NCBI RefSeq assembly: GCF_018381315.1
Contig: NZ_JAGZSD010000009.1
Coordinates: 55,214-119,213 of the forward strand
Source: Anaerostipes sp.
GTDB taxonomy: Bacteria; Bacillota; Clostridia; Lachnospirales; Lachnospiraceae
Length of the DNA: 64,000 bases
Reading direction: 5' to 3'
Shown here: positions 54,546 through 61,918 of the stretch, piece after piece
Position numbering within the stretch: the first letter of the stretch is position 1
Layout of the letters: each line of letters starts with the position of its first letter
The notes under the pieces: generated by a model
Told to the model about the DNA's origin: nothing
Databases searched by the model: none
Seen by the model: only the letters and a program-made list of their open reading frames with translations
Position numbers and translations under genes: made by a program

Positions 54546-54577
54546 TATTTTTCTTTCAACCCTTCTGCGGCTCGTTG

Positions 54578-54988
54578 CTAACGCAAAAATTGCATATAGC
54601 ATCCTGCTATTTTGCCCAGGGCTATGGAATAGATGATGAATGGTATTCCGTCTCTTATTTTCAGCCTTCTTGAAAAGACCGGCAGGCTTTTGAGCATTTC
54701 GGCCAGGGCTCCGATGAGGCATCCGGTGAAGATTCCTCCGAAAAGGCCGTATAGGATCAGCAGTGGATATCCCAGCGGAACGTGCCAGCGGTATATGAAC
54801 ACTGCTGTTCCCAGTACTCCGCCCAGAGTAATGCAGGTTTCGTAGAGCATCGCGTGGGATATGGTCTTTGTCAGACCGGCCAGCCTCGGAATGACTCCGA
54901 TCATGCTTAAAAAGGCCAGAAAGCTTCCCGCTATCAGTCCTCCTGCGGACAGTCCATAGACAACTAAAAGTAAATTACGAAGAAACAT
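54578..54988 (-). CDS. spoVAB: Stage V sporulation protein AB
   Basis: 136 residues from the ATG at 54988 (AGGAGGAG upstream; the frame is open to 55018). Four predicted membrane helices (about 2-28, 42-62, 70-92, 112-130). It matches SpoVAB, an accessory of the dipicolinate channel in a subset of spore formers. Start overlaps the end of spoVAA by 14 bases. Confidence 0.93.
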   Translation of the reverse strand: MFLRNLLLVVYGLSAGGLIAGSFLAFLSMIGVIPRLAGLTKTISHAMLYETCITLGGVLGTAVFIYRWHVPLGYPLLILYGLFGGIFTGCLIGALAEMLKSLPVFSRRLKIRDGIPFIIYSIALGKIAGCYMQFLR

Positions 54989-55598
54989 CCTGCTCCTCCT
55001 TTTTCCGCCCGGCATCAATCATTAAAGTATCATTTACATCTCTCTCATAAAGCCTCATCTGAACCTCAAACGGCGTTGGGTCGTCTGTGAGCTTAATTTT
55101 TCCGGCATGGTTGAAGAATACGATGATTCCTATGGCAAGCCCGGCCGTATAAGCCAAATGGAGAATGGTGGGCCCTTTGGGCGGTGTCCCCATGACCAGC
55201 TGGTAGACAGTTGCAAACAGATCATCGATCCCCACATCTGTGTTGTAGCTCATAATAGAAAAACTGGCTCCGAAAAATGCTACCAGGCAGACACCTGCAA
55301 TTTTCAGATAATGGGCCCATTTCTTTTCCTGTGTTACTTCCTTTAAGTAAATGATAAAATCTTCCGGTCCCATATTGACCACTTCTGCTGTTTTGTCAAT
55401 CTCCTTGATAACTTCCACAGCCTTTAAGATCGATACAATCTCCCTTTCATTCCCGCGTCTCTGGAAATGAAAGAGCTTTGCTTCTTTTACCTTTTGCTCC
55501 ATATCCTTATCGGTACAGTAAATGGACGCCACATCTTTTATTTTTACGTCCGGATTATGAATACATACACTGTCTTCCGCTTTGATATATACGGTCAT
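54975..55598 (-). CDS. spoVAA: Stage V sporulation protein AA
   Basis: 207 residues. Soluble N-terminal domain (about 1-100; VYIKAEDSVCIHNPDVKIKDVASIYC, described in part) then two membrane helices (about 105-125 and 147-165) and a polar tail. Matches SpoVAA. Its first 44 bases overlap the end of a small membrane-protein ORF, so translation is probably coupled. Confidence 0.93.
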   Translation of the reverse strand: MTVYIKAEDSVCIHNPDVKIKDVASIYCTDKDMEQKVKEAKLFHFQRRGNEREIVSILKAVEVIKEIDKTAEVVNMGPEDFIIYLKEVTQEKKWAHYLKIAGVCLVAFFGASFSIMSYNTDVGIDDLFATVYQLVMGTPPKGPTILHLAYTAGLAIGIIVFFNHAGKIKLTDDPTPFEVQMRLYERDVNDTLMIDAGRKKEEQDVSS

Positions 55599-55731
55599 GA
55601 TGCTCCATCCTTTCCATTACCAATGTTCCGTCTTTTCTCTGCTCCTCATTTGTGTCACAGAAAAGTATGACAGATAATACTGCAAGAATGACGATCAATG
55701 CAATCACCATCCACTGTTTTCTTTGCTTCAT
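55555..55731 (-). CDS. 58-residue single-helix membrane protein, first gene of the spoVA operon
   Basis: Begins MKQRKQWMVIALIVIL; ATG at 55731 with GGAGAGG 9 bases upstream. One membrane helix (about 8-26), then an Asp/Glu/Arg-rich tail ending GRQCMYS. It overlaps the spoVAA start by 44 bases and lies directly downstream of the sigma-G promoter. I know no named SpoVA component of this kind. The longer frame to 55800 would begin upstream of the predicted transcript start and is rejected. Confidence 0.6.
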   Translation of the reverse strand: MKQRKQWMVIALIVILAVLSVILFCDTNEEQRKDGTLVMERMEHHDRIYQSGRQCMYS

Positions 55732-55769
55732 GAATATCACCTCTCCATTTCTATGAGATAAATTAGTTG

Positions 55770-55799
55770 TAGTATCTGTCTTTTTTTGAATTTCATTCA
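55770..55799 (-). promoter_or_regulatory. Sigma-G promoter of the spoVA operon
   Basis: TGAATG (55794-55799), 17-base spacer, GATACTA (55770-55776) on the minus strand. Bacillus sigma-G sites resemble TGMATA and CATACTA with 17-18 bases between. Expected to be read by the sigG product of this window. Confidence 0.75.
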
Positions 55800-55878
55800 T
55801 GGATTCTTTCCTTGCAGGAAAAGAATCCAGATGGTATCATTTAAGAGATGCAAGTTTTATAAGGAAAGGAAGGATTGT

Positions 55879-56436
55879 ATGGAAGAAAACGGTCTGACTT
55901 TATATAAATTAATGATTTTATTTTTAATCAAAAAAGTGGATTTCCCGCTGAGCAATTCCCAGATCTCAGAATTTATCCTGGACAAAGGCTATACAACTTA
56001 TTTTAAGCTTCAGCAGGCTTTTCACGAACTGGAAGATGAAGATATGCTGAGGACAGAGCTTGTGAGAAATGCGAGCCATTATTTTTTGACAGAAGAGGGA
56101 AAAGAAGCCATTGATATGTTTGAATATCAGCTGTCAGAGCCCATTCGGAACGATATTTTAACATTTTTAGCAACAAAAGAATATCAGCTCAGAGAAGAAA
56201 CAAATCTGGAGGCGGATTATTTTCCTGCCAAGCGTGATGAATATACTGTCCGGCTCAGGATCAAAGAAAAGGACAGCATGCTGCTGGAAGTGAATCTGAA
56301 TGTTGTATCCAGAGACCAGGCTATCTACATTTGTGACCACTGGAAATCAAATCATTCTGATATTTATGCCTATCTGATCAACCGCCTGCTCTTTCAGGAC
56401 CAAACTCAGACAGAAGAAAAGGAGACCGATTCTTAA
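55879..56436 (+). CDS. DUF4364 family protein
   Basis: 185 residues from the ATG at 55879 (GGAAGG upstream; the frame is open to 55786 without a site). An N-terminal winged-helix-like part (LMILFLIKKVDFPLSNSQISEFIL, TTYFKLQQAFHELEDEDML, LTEEGKEAI) and a C-terminal alpha/beta part. DUF4364 is common in Clostridia; a DNA-binding role is plausible from the fold, not shown. Divergent from spoVA. Confidence 0.87.
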   Translation: MEENGLTLYKLMILFLIKKVDFPLSNSQISEFILDKGYTTYFKLQQAFHELEDEDMLRTELVRNASHYFLTEEGKEAIDMFEYQLSEPIRNDILTFLATKEYQLREETNLEADYFPAKRDEYTVRLRIKEKDSMLLEVNLNVVSRDQAIYICDHWKSNHSDIYAYLINRLLFQDQTQTEEKETDS

Positions 56437-56456
56437 AACGAATCAGTCTCCTTTTT
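56421..56456. terminator. Terminator between DUF4364 gene and engB
   Basis: GGAGACCGATTC / GAATCAGTCTCC stem with one mismatch, then T5. The 5' arm and loop include the last codons and stop of the DUF4364 gene. Confidence 0.88.
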
Positions 56457-56473
56457 ACATTTCTATAACGTAT

Positions 56474-57073
56474 CTAAATAACTTCACCAGGCATTACTGC
56501 TTCCTCGATAAAGTCCCATATCTCTTCCCTTCCCTGTTTTGAGAGAGAAGAAAACGGAAAGACAGGTGTCTCCTTGTTAAGCCCCAGTTCCTGCCGGATC
56601 TCCTTTAAATGCTTAGGCAGCTGGCTTCGCTTCAGCTTATCGCTTTTTGTGGCAATGATGGCAGGGTAATAACCGTTATGTACGATCCAGTCATACATCA
56701 TTACATCATTTTTAGAGGGCTTATGCCGGATGTCAATAAGCAGAAAAACCAGCTTCAGCTGTTTTGATGTATGAAGATATCGTTCGATCATGGCTCCCCA
56801 CTGTTCCTTTACGGATTCCGTAACCTTGGCATATCCGTATCCGGGAAGATCCACATAATACAGTTCTTCATTAATATTATAATAATTGATTGTCTGAGTT
56901 TTCCCCGGCTGGGCAGATACCCTTGCATAAGACTTCCGGTTCATCAGTGCATTGATCAGGGATGATTTCCCCACATTAGACTTCCCTGCGAATGCAACTT
57001 CCGGAAGCTGGTTGTCCGGAAGCTTGCTGGTAATCCCGCAGACAGTTTCAAGATTGATTGATTTTATAATCAT
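56474..57073 (-). CDS. engB: Ribosome biogenesis GTP-binding protein EngB/YsxC
   Basis: 199 residues from the ATG at 57073 (AAGGAG 7 bases upstream); the longer frame to 57184 runs into the antiporter gene. G1 AGKSNVGKSS, G2 with GKTQTINYY, G3 VDLPGYGYAK, G4 TKSDK and G5 FSSLS. Needed for 50S subunit assembly. It begins 12 bases after the antiporter stop, so it may be read from that transcript. Confidence 0.95.
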   Translation of the reverse strand: MIIKSINLETVCGITSKLPDNQLPEVAFAGKSNVGKSSLINALMNRKSYARVSAQPGKTQTINYYNINEELYYVDLPGYGYAKVTESVKEQWGAMIERYLHTSKQLKLVFLLIDIRHKPSKNDVMMYDWIVHNGYYPAIIATKSDKLKRSQLPKHLKEIRQELGLNKETPVFPFSSLSKQGREEIWDFIEEAVMPGEVI

Positions 57074-57084
57074 GGCAGATCTCC

Positions 57085-58020
57085 TTATTTGAGTAATAAT
57101 TGTGCTAAATAGCCCGCAAACAGCACAAGCATGATAAGACCGTTTCCTCTGGTCAGTTTCCGGTCCTTTGATGAAAGCATCCACAAAACCAGAGCCGAAA
57201 GAATCGCTGCTGCTGCATCTGGGATAAAGCTTGTATCAAAGGGCACCGGATGGATGACTGCCACAGTGCCTACAACAAACAGGATATTAAAAATATTGCT
57301 TCCCACAATATTTCCAACGGCAATATCAGCTTTTCCCTTAAATGCTGCGGTCACTGATGTGACAAGTTCCGGAAGAGACGTACCAAACGCCACAACCGTC
57401 AGGCCGATGATCCGGTCAGATACACTCAGAGCCTTTGCTATAGATGTTGCCGCATCTACTGTCACGTCGCTTCCCAGTACAATGGCAATCAGTCCTCCCA
57501 CAGTAAACACGATCATTTTGATAAGCGATGTGCTTACCTCCTCTATGCCCTCTTCAATTCCTTCTTTTTTTGTCAGACGGAACAGGTACACAAAAAAGCC
57601 GATAAACAACACCCAAAGAATCACGCCGTCCAGCCTGGAAAGGCTGCCGCCGGCGATGCCCATGCCTGTGAGGATCAATGTAATCACCACTACAAACGGC
57701 ATCTCAACTTTTACAGTTCCTTCTTTTATGGCTACTGCACAGACAACTGCAGTGAGACCCAGAATCAGCAGAATATTCATGATATTGCTGCCCAGGATAT
57801 TTCCAACTGTGATCCCTACATTCCCCTTAAAAGCTGCTGAAATACTGACTGCGGCCTCAGGAGCACTGGTTCCGCAGGCTACAATGGTAAGCCCGATTAC
57901 AATCTGGGGAATACCAAACTTGGCCGCTATCATGGAAGCTCCTTCAACAAAATAATCCGCACCCTTCATCAGCAGAACAAACCCTGCGGCCAGAAAGGCA
58001 ATGTGTGGCAATAAATTCAT
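57085..58020 (-). CDS. Calcium/sodium antiporter, CaCA family (YrbG-like)
   Basis: 311 residues with ten membrane helices in two inverted halves. The two alpha repeats carry the ion-binding acids: VACGTSAPEAAVS with GNILGSNIMN, and VAFGTSLPELVTS with GNIVGSNIFN. Exchanges Ca2+ for Na+ or H+. It lies 15 bases after mntP on the same strand; the pair suggests a divalent-cation export operon. Confidence 0.94.
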   Translation of the reverse strand: MNLLPHIAFLAAGFVLLMKGADYFVEGASMIAAKFGIPQIVIGLTIVACGTSAPEAAVSISAAFKGNVGITVGNILGSNIMNILLILGLTAVVCAVAIKEGTVKVEMPFVVVITLILTGMGIAGGSLSRLDGVILWVLFIGFFVYLFRLTKKEGIEEGIEEVSTSLIKMIVFTVGGLIAIVLGSDVTVDAATSIAKALSVSDRIIGLTVVAFGTSLPELVTSVTAAFKGKADIAVGNIVGSNIFNILFVVGTVAVIHPVPFDTSFIPDAAAAILSALVLWMLSSKDRKLTRGNGLIMLVLFAGYLAQLLLK

Positions 58021-58035
58021 ATGTGTTCCTCTTTT

Positions 58036-58596
58036 CTAAAAAAATAAATGCTCTATTAAAATCTTACACCCCAGGATGATCAAAATCAATCCCCCCATGA
58101 TTTCTGCTTTTTCCTTGAGTTTGTCACCAAACACACTGCCTATGATGACTCCCGCCAAAGATATCACAAATGTAATGCAGCCTATGACTGTGACGGATTC
58201 CGCCAGATTCACATTCAAAAATGAGAAGGTCACCCCCACCGCAAGTGCATCAATGCTTGTGGCAACTGCAAGAACCAGCAGTTCACGGAATGAAAAGCCT
58301 CCCTCATCTGATTCCTCATCATCGCCGGAGAGTCCTTCCTTCAGCATATTTAAGCCGATCATCACAAGAAGGACAAATGCAATCCAGTGGTCAATCTGCA
58401 TAATGTGGCCTGCAAACTGCTTTCCGGCCAGATAGCCGGCCACAGGCATCAGAGCCTGAAACCCTCCAAAGAACAGGGCGATCCAAAATGTTTCATTCTT
58501 CCGGACTCTGCCCATGCTCAGTCCTTTTCCCACGGATACTGCAAATGCATCCATAGAAAGCCCGATACCAATCATTACTATTTCAATTATGTTCAT
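58036..58596 (-). CDS. mntP: Manganese efflux pump MntP
   Basis: 186 residues, six helices. The conserved acidic motifs are GLSMDAFAVSVGKG and ATSIDALAVGVTFS. Exports Mn2+. The central cytosolic loop is strongly acidic (GDDEESDEGG). First gene of mntP - antiporter - engB. I looked for a yybP-ykoY riboswitch upstream and did not find one. Confidence 0.94.
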   Translation of the reverse strand: MNIIEIVMIGIGLSMDAFAVSVGKGLSMGRVRKNETFWIALFFGGFQALMPVAGYLAGKQFAGHIMQIDHWIAFVLLVMIGLNMLKEGLSGDDEESDEGGFSFRELLVLAVATSIDALAVGVTFSFLNVNLAESVTVIGCITFVISLAGVIIGSVFGDKLKEKAEIMGGLILIILGCKILIEHLFF

Positions 58597-58630
58597 TTCT
58601 TAACCTCTTTATGTACTTTATCATAACAGA

Positions 58631-58660
58631 TGGACCAAAAAGCTGAAAGCCTTTGGTCCA
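58631..58660 (-). terminator. Hairpin between the deacetylase gene and mntP
   Basis: TGGACCAAA / TTTGGTCCA stem; the T-tract is missing, so it may be a weak terminator or part of the mntP leader. Confidence 0.45.
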
Positions 58661-58697
58661 TTTGCCGCATTTGATAATAATTCTAAATTACCTCCAT

Positions 58698-59468
58698 TTA
58701 TTTGTCAACGGACACATGATGGATTTGCTGCGTATATTTTGTGATCGGAAGAATTTGATAACCATCTTTCTTTAATGTTTTGATCAGGGAATCTAAACTT
58801 TTCACTGTATTGTCCGCTTCTGCCAGGTCATGCATTAAAACAATACTCACTTTCTGTTTTTTTACATCATTTAAAATATTCTGGTTCAGCTGCTGAGGGC
58901 TTAAATTAAAGTTGACTGCATCTCCGCTCAGTGCATTCCAGTCAAAATATAAAAGATTCTCTTTATTTATATATTCAATATAAGGCTTTATATTGCCGGC
59001 ACAGGAATTGCTGCTTCCTCCCGGAAAACGGTAGATCATCGGCTTTACATCTGTTATTTCGTAAAGCATTTCCTGCAGCTGTTTGATATCCTTGCCGAAG
59101 GCATCTACTGAGGAATAAATCTGATCGTAGTTATGGCTGTAAGAATGCATAGCCAGGGTATGTCCTTCCAGAACAATTCTCTGATACTGCTTTCTGGCTT
59201 TCTCCGTCTGTTTTCCTACGACAAAAAATGTTGCTTTGACTTTATTTTTTTTCAGGATATCCAGAATCTCATCCGTATTATCCGACGGTCCGTCATCAAA
59301 GGTCAAATATACCTTTTTATTCGTAATTTTGCTGTCAGCCAGCAGCCCGCTCTCTCCTTCTTTCTGGCTGGCTATGAAAAGTCCGTCAGAGTGGTCCACT
59401 GCGTACCTCAGGATGAAACCAATAAAAAATAATACACAGACAACTGCAAAATATGTTTTTCGCTTCAT
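58698..59468 (-). CDS. Membrane-anchored polysaccharide deacetylase
   Basis: 256 residues. N-terminal signal anchor (about 5-24), then a NodB domain: LTFDDGPS (catalytic Asp and metal Asp), HSYSHNY (H-x3-H metal site), RFPGGSSNS, and the C-terminal LMHD. It removes acetyl groups from peptidoglycan or another surface polymer. The RFPGGSSN motif groups it with clostridial peptidoglycan deacetylases; substrate is inferred. Confidence 0.9.
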   Translation of the reverse strand: MKRKTYFAVVCVLFFIGFILRYAVDHSDGLFIASQKEGESGLLADSKITNKKVYLTFDDGPSDNTDEILDILKKNKVKATFFVVGKQTEKARKQYQRIVLEGHTLAMHSYSHNYDQIYSSVDAFGKDIKQLQEMLYEITDVKPMIYRFPGGSSNSCAGNIKPYIEYINKENLLYFDWNALSGDAVNFNLSPQQLNQNILNDVKKQKVSIVLMHDLAEADNTVKSLDSLIKTLKKDGYQILPITKYTQQIHHVSVDK

Positions 59469-59555
59469 AAAATCGCTCCCTCACTTTCAATGATAGGATG
59501 TGAGGAAGCAAAAAAACTATGCTGGCATTTTATAGTTAATTTAAAGAGACAGAAA

Positions 59556-59593
59556 AATATCCTGCCGGAAGTAAACTTCTCCGGCAGGATATT
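59556..59593 (-). terminator. Terminator of glnA
   Basis: AATATCCTGCCGG / CCGGCAGGATATT, 13-bp perfect stem, then T5 on the minus strand. Confidence 0.95.
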
Positions 59594-59606
59594 TTAAATT
59601 TAATTC

Positions 59607-61727
59607 TTATACTTCAAAAATCAAATCACCATAGCTTGGCATTGGCCAGTCTTCTTTTGCCACAAGCATTTCCAGCTTATCTGCAGGTTCCCGGACACTG
59701 TCCATGCACTTAAATACCACGTCGTGATAATAGCATGACTGCTCGGCTGCATCCTCGATTGACTGTGCTTTATCTGTTTCTGTTTCCAGCACGCCAATAG
59801 CGGCATATAATTTTTTCAGATTATCTGTAATGTCACGGAGCAGAGAATCCTGCACGGATGTATCCATTCCTGTCTCCTTTAAAGCAGCGACAGAATCTGC
59901 CAGTGTCTTCTGATATTTCATAACCGCCGGAACAATCTGTTTCTTAGCGATATCTAATGTTGCAAGTGCCTCGATGTTGATCGTCTGCGCATACTGTTCA
60001 TAAAGAATCTCCACGCGGGACTCCAGCTCTGCTTTCGTAAATACACCGAATTTTTCAAACATTTTAATTGATTTATCCTGAATCAGGGCAGGGATTGCCT
60101 CAACCATAGATTTAATGTTCGGAAGGCCTCTTCTCTCAGCTTCCTTCACCCATGCATCAGAGTATCCGTCTCCGTTGAAGATCACTCTCTGGTGCTCTGT
60201 GAGCATCTGTTTTGTAAGCTCATGAGCTTCCATCATCACATCCTGAAGATCTCCGTCCACTTTTTCCAGCTGGTCGCACACTTCAGAGAGTGCGTCTGCA
60301 ACAATTGTATTTAAGACCACATTTGGGTCTGAAATAGACTGTGTGGAACCGACCATACGGAACTCAAATTTATTTCCGGTAAATGCAAACGGTGAAGTAC
60401 GGTTACGGTCTGTTGCATCTTTTTCAAAGTCCGGCAGAGTATGTACACCGGATGCCAGTTTATCTCCGTGTTTGGATCTTGTGGCTTCTCCTCTTGTCAC
60501 CAGCTGTTTTACCACATCTTCCAACTGTTCTCCAAGGAAAATAGAAATAATAGCCGGTGGTGCTTCATTTGCCCCCAGACGGTGGTCATTTCCCGGAGTA
60601 GACGCTGCCATCCGGAGTAAATCCGCATGTTCATCTACTGCTTTAATGATCGCTGACAGAATCAGAAGGAACTGCTGATTGTCATGCGGTGTGTCTCCCG
60701 GTTCCAGGAGATTTTTCCCTGTGTTTGTCACAATAGACCAGTTGTTGTGTTTACCGGAACCATTGATGCCGTGGAACGGTTTTTCATGCAGGAGACATTT
60801 TAATCCCTGGCGTTCTGCCACACGCCGCATCGTTTCCATAAGAAGCTGATTGTGGTCTGTTGCAATATTGTTTGTTGCGTATATCGGTGCCAGCTCGTGC
60901 TGGGCAGGAGCCACTTCATTGTGCTGAGTCTTTGCAGTGATGCCGAGTTTCCAGCTCTCCTCGTTCAGTTCTTTCATAAACTTCCCGATTCTTTCACGGA
61001 TGATGCCAAAATAATGGTCATCCATCTCCTGTCCTTTCGGAGGCATTGCCCCAAATAAAGTACGTCCGGTAAAGATCAGGTCTTTTCTCTGTAAGTATTT
61101 TTCTTTATCCACAAGAAAATATTCCTGTTCCGGTCCGACAGATGTATTGACATTCTTGACATTCTTCTTGCCAAGCAGGTGCAGAAGCCTGGTAGCCTGG
61201 ATATCCAATGCCTGCATAGATCGAAGCAGAGGTGTTTTTTTGTCCAGTGCTTCTCCTGTATAGGAACAGAATGCAGTAGGAATGCAGAGGATCGTAGAAT
61301 CCGGAGTTTCCTTGATAAAAGCAGGTGATGTACAATCCCATGCCGTATATCCTCTGGCTTCAAACGTTGCTCTCAGTCCTCCTGACGGGAAGGATGAAGC
61401 ATCCGGTTCTCCTTTGATCAGCTCTTTCCCTGAGAATTCTAAAAGCACCTTTCCGTCTTCAGTAGGAGTAATAAAAGCATCGTGCTTCTCGGCTGTCACA
61501 CCGGTCATCGGCTGGAACCAGTGGGTGAAATGAGTCGCTCCCTTTTCAAGAGCCCATTCCTTCATTTCATTGGCAACAACATCTGCGATGGCAGGGTTTA
61601 ACTCTGTTCCCTCTTCAATGGTCTTCTTAAGGTCTTTATAAACTGCCTTCGGAAGCCTTTCCCGCATAACGCTGTCGTTAAACACGTTGCATCCGAACAT
61701 TTCTGAAACACTTCTTTTTTCGCTCAT
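59607..61727 (-). CDS. glnA: Glutamine synthetase, type III
   Basis: 706 residues from the ATG at 61727 (AGGAAAGGAAG upstream; the frame is open to 61805 but that part is the leader). Forms glutamine from glutamate and ammonia. The length and the motifs FTHWFQPMTG, GPEQEYFLVD, NEVAPAQHELAPIY, NGSGKHNNWS and GNDHRLGANEAPPAI define GSIII (GlnN). No glnR, glnB or ANTAR gene is adjacent. Its leader carries a terminator that suggests attenuation. Confidence 0.96.
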   Translation of the reverse strand: MSEKRSVSEMFGCNVFNDSVMRERLPKAVYKDLKKTIEEGTELNPAIADVVANEMKEWALEKGATHFTHWFQPMTGVTAEKHDAFITPTEDGKVLLEFSGKELIKGEPDASSFPSGGLRATFEARGYTAWDCTSPAFIKETPDSTILCIPTAFCSYTGEALDKKTPLLRSMQALDIQATRLLHLLGKKNVKNVNTSVGPEQEYFLVDKEKYLQRKDLIFTGRTLFGAMPPKGQEMDDHYFGIIRERIGKFMKELNEESWKLGITAKTQHNEVAPAQHELAPIYATNNIATDHNQLLMETMRRVAERQGLKCLLHEKPFHGINGSGKHNNWSIVTNTGKNLLEPGDTPHDNQQFLLILSAIIKAVDEHADLLRMAASTPGNDHRLGANEAPPAIISIFLGEQLEDVVKQLVTRGEATRSKHGDKLASGVHTLPDFEKDATDRNRTSPFAFTGNKFEFRMVGSTQSISDPNVVLNTIVADALSEVCDQLEKVDGDLQDVMMEAHELTKQMLTEHQRVIFNGDGYSDAWVKEAERRGLPNIKSMVEAIPALIQDKSIKMFEKFGVFTKAELESRVEILYEQYAQTINIEALATLDIAKKQIVPAVMKYQKTLADSVAALKETGMDTSVQDSLLRDITDNLKKLYAAIGVLETETDKAQSIEDAAEQSCYYHDVVFKCMDSVREPADKLEMLVAKEDWPMPSYGDLIFEV

Positions 61728-61788
61728 AAGATATTTCTTCCTTTCCTGATATACCTTCTGTACAATATGTTTTAACCTGCGATAGATT

Positions 61789-61836
61789 AAAAAAATAGAC
61801 GCCAAACAATCCTCGAATCGTTTGACGCCTTTGTCA
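61789..61836 (-). promoter_or_regulatory. Attenuator in the glnA leader
   Basis: Terminator GGCGTCAAAC / GTTTGGCGTC (61798-61829) with T7 (61789-61795) between promoter and gene. An alternative hairpin TGAC-AAAGGC-GTCA (61823-61836) uses part of the 5' arm; its 6-base loop has A at position 1 and G at 4, as ANTAR-type targets do. The terminator apex also shows a 6-base loop but does not fit that rule. Confidence 0.6.
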
Positions 61837-61852
61837 TTACTTCGCTAGGTAT

Positions 61853-61881
61853 AAGATACAATGATTCTTTCGAAAAATCAA
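61853..61881 (-). promoter_or_regulatory. Sigma-A promoter of glnA
   Basis: TTGATT (61876-61881), 17-base spacer, TATCTT (61853-61858) on the minus strand. Confidence 0.6.
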
Positions 61882-61888
61882 GTACTTT

Positions 61889-61910
61889 TTTGTATTTTGT
61901 CAAATACAAA
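61889..61910. promoter_or_regulatory. Operator-like palindrome upstream of glnA
   Basis: TTTGTATTT-TGTC-AAATACAAA, perfect 9-bp inverted repeat with 4-base spacer, just upstream of the -35 box and just after the stop codon of the upstream gene. It lacks a T-tract, so it is more likely a protein site than a terminator. It does not fit the GlnR box exactly. Confidence 0.5.
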
Positions 61911-61918
61911 GCCGCCAG

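Noticed and set aside
57131..57955. 274-codon plus-strand frame opposite the antiporter gene
   Set aside because: Antisense shadow created by the regular codon pattern of a membrane protein; no start signal.
58597..58697. yybP-ykoY manganese riboswitch before mntP
   Set aside because: The conserved motifs are absent; only a simple hairpin is seen.
61728..61805. 26-residue extension of glnA
   Set aside because: It overlaps the leader terminator; ATG at 61727 has a good ribosome binding site and the family start.
61889..61910. Palindrome as terminator of the upstream membrane-protein gene
   Set aside because: It is followed by A-rich, not T-rich, sequence on the coding strand side; an operator fits better.
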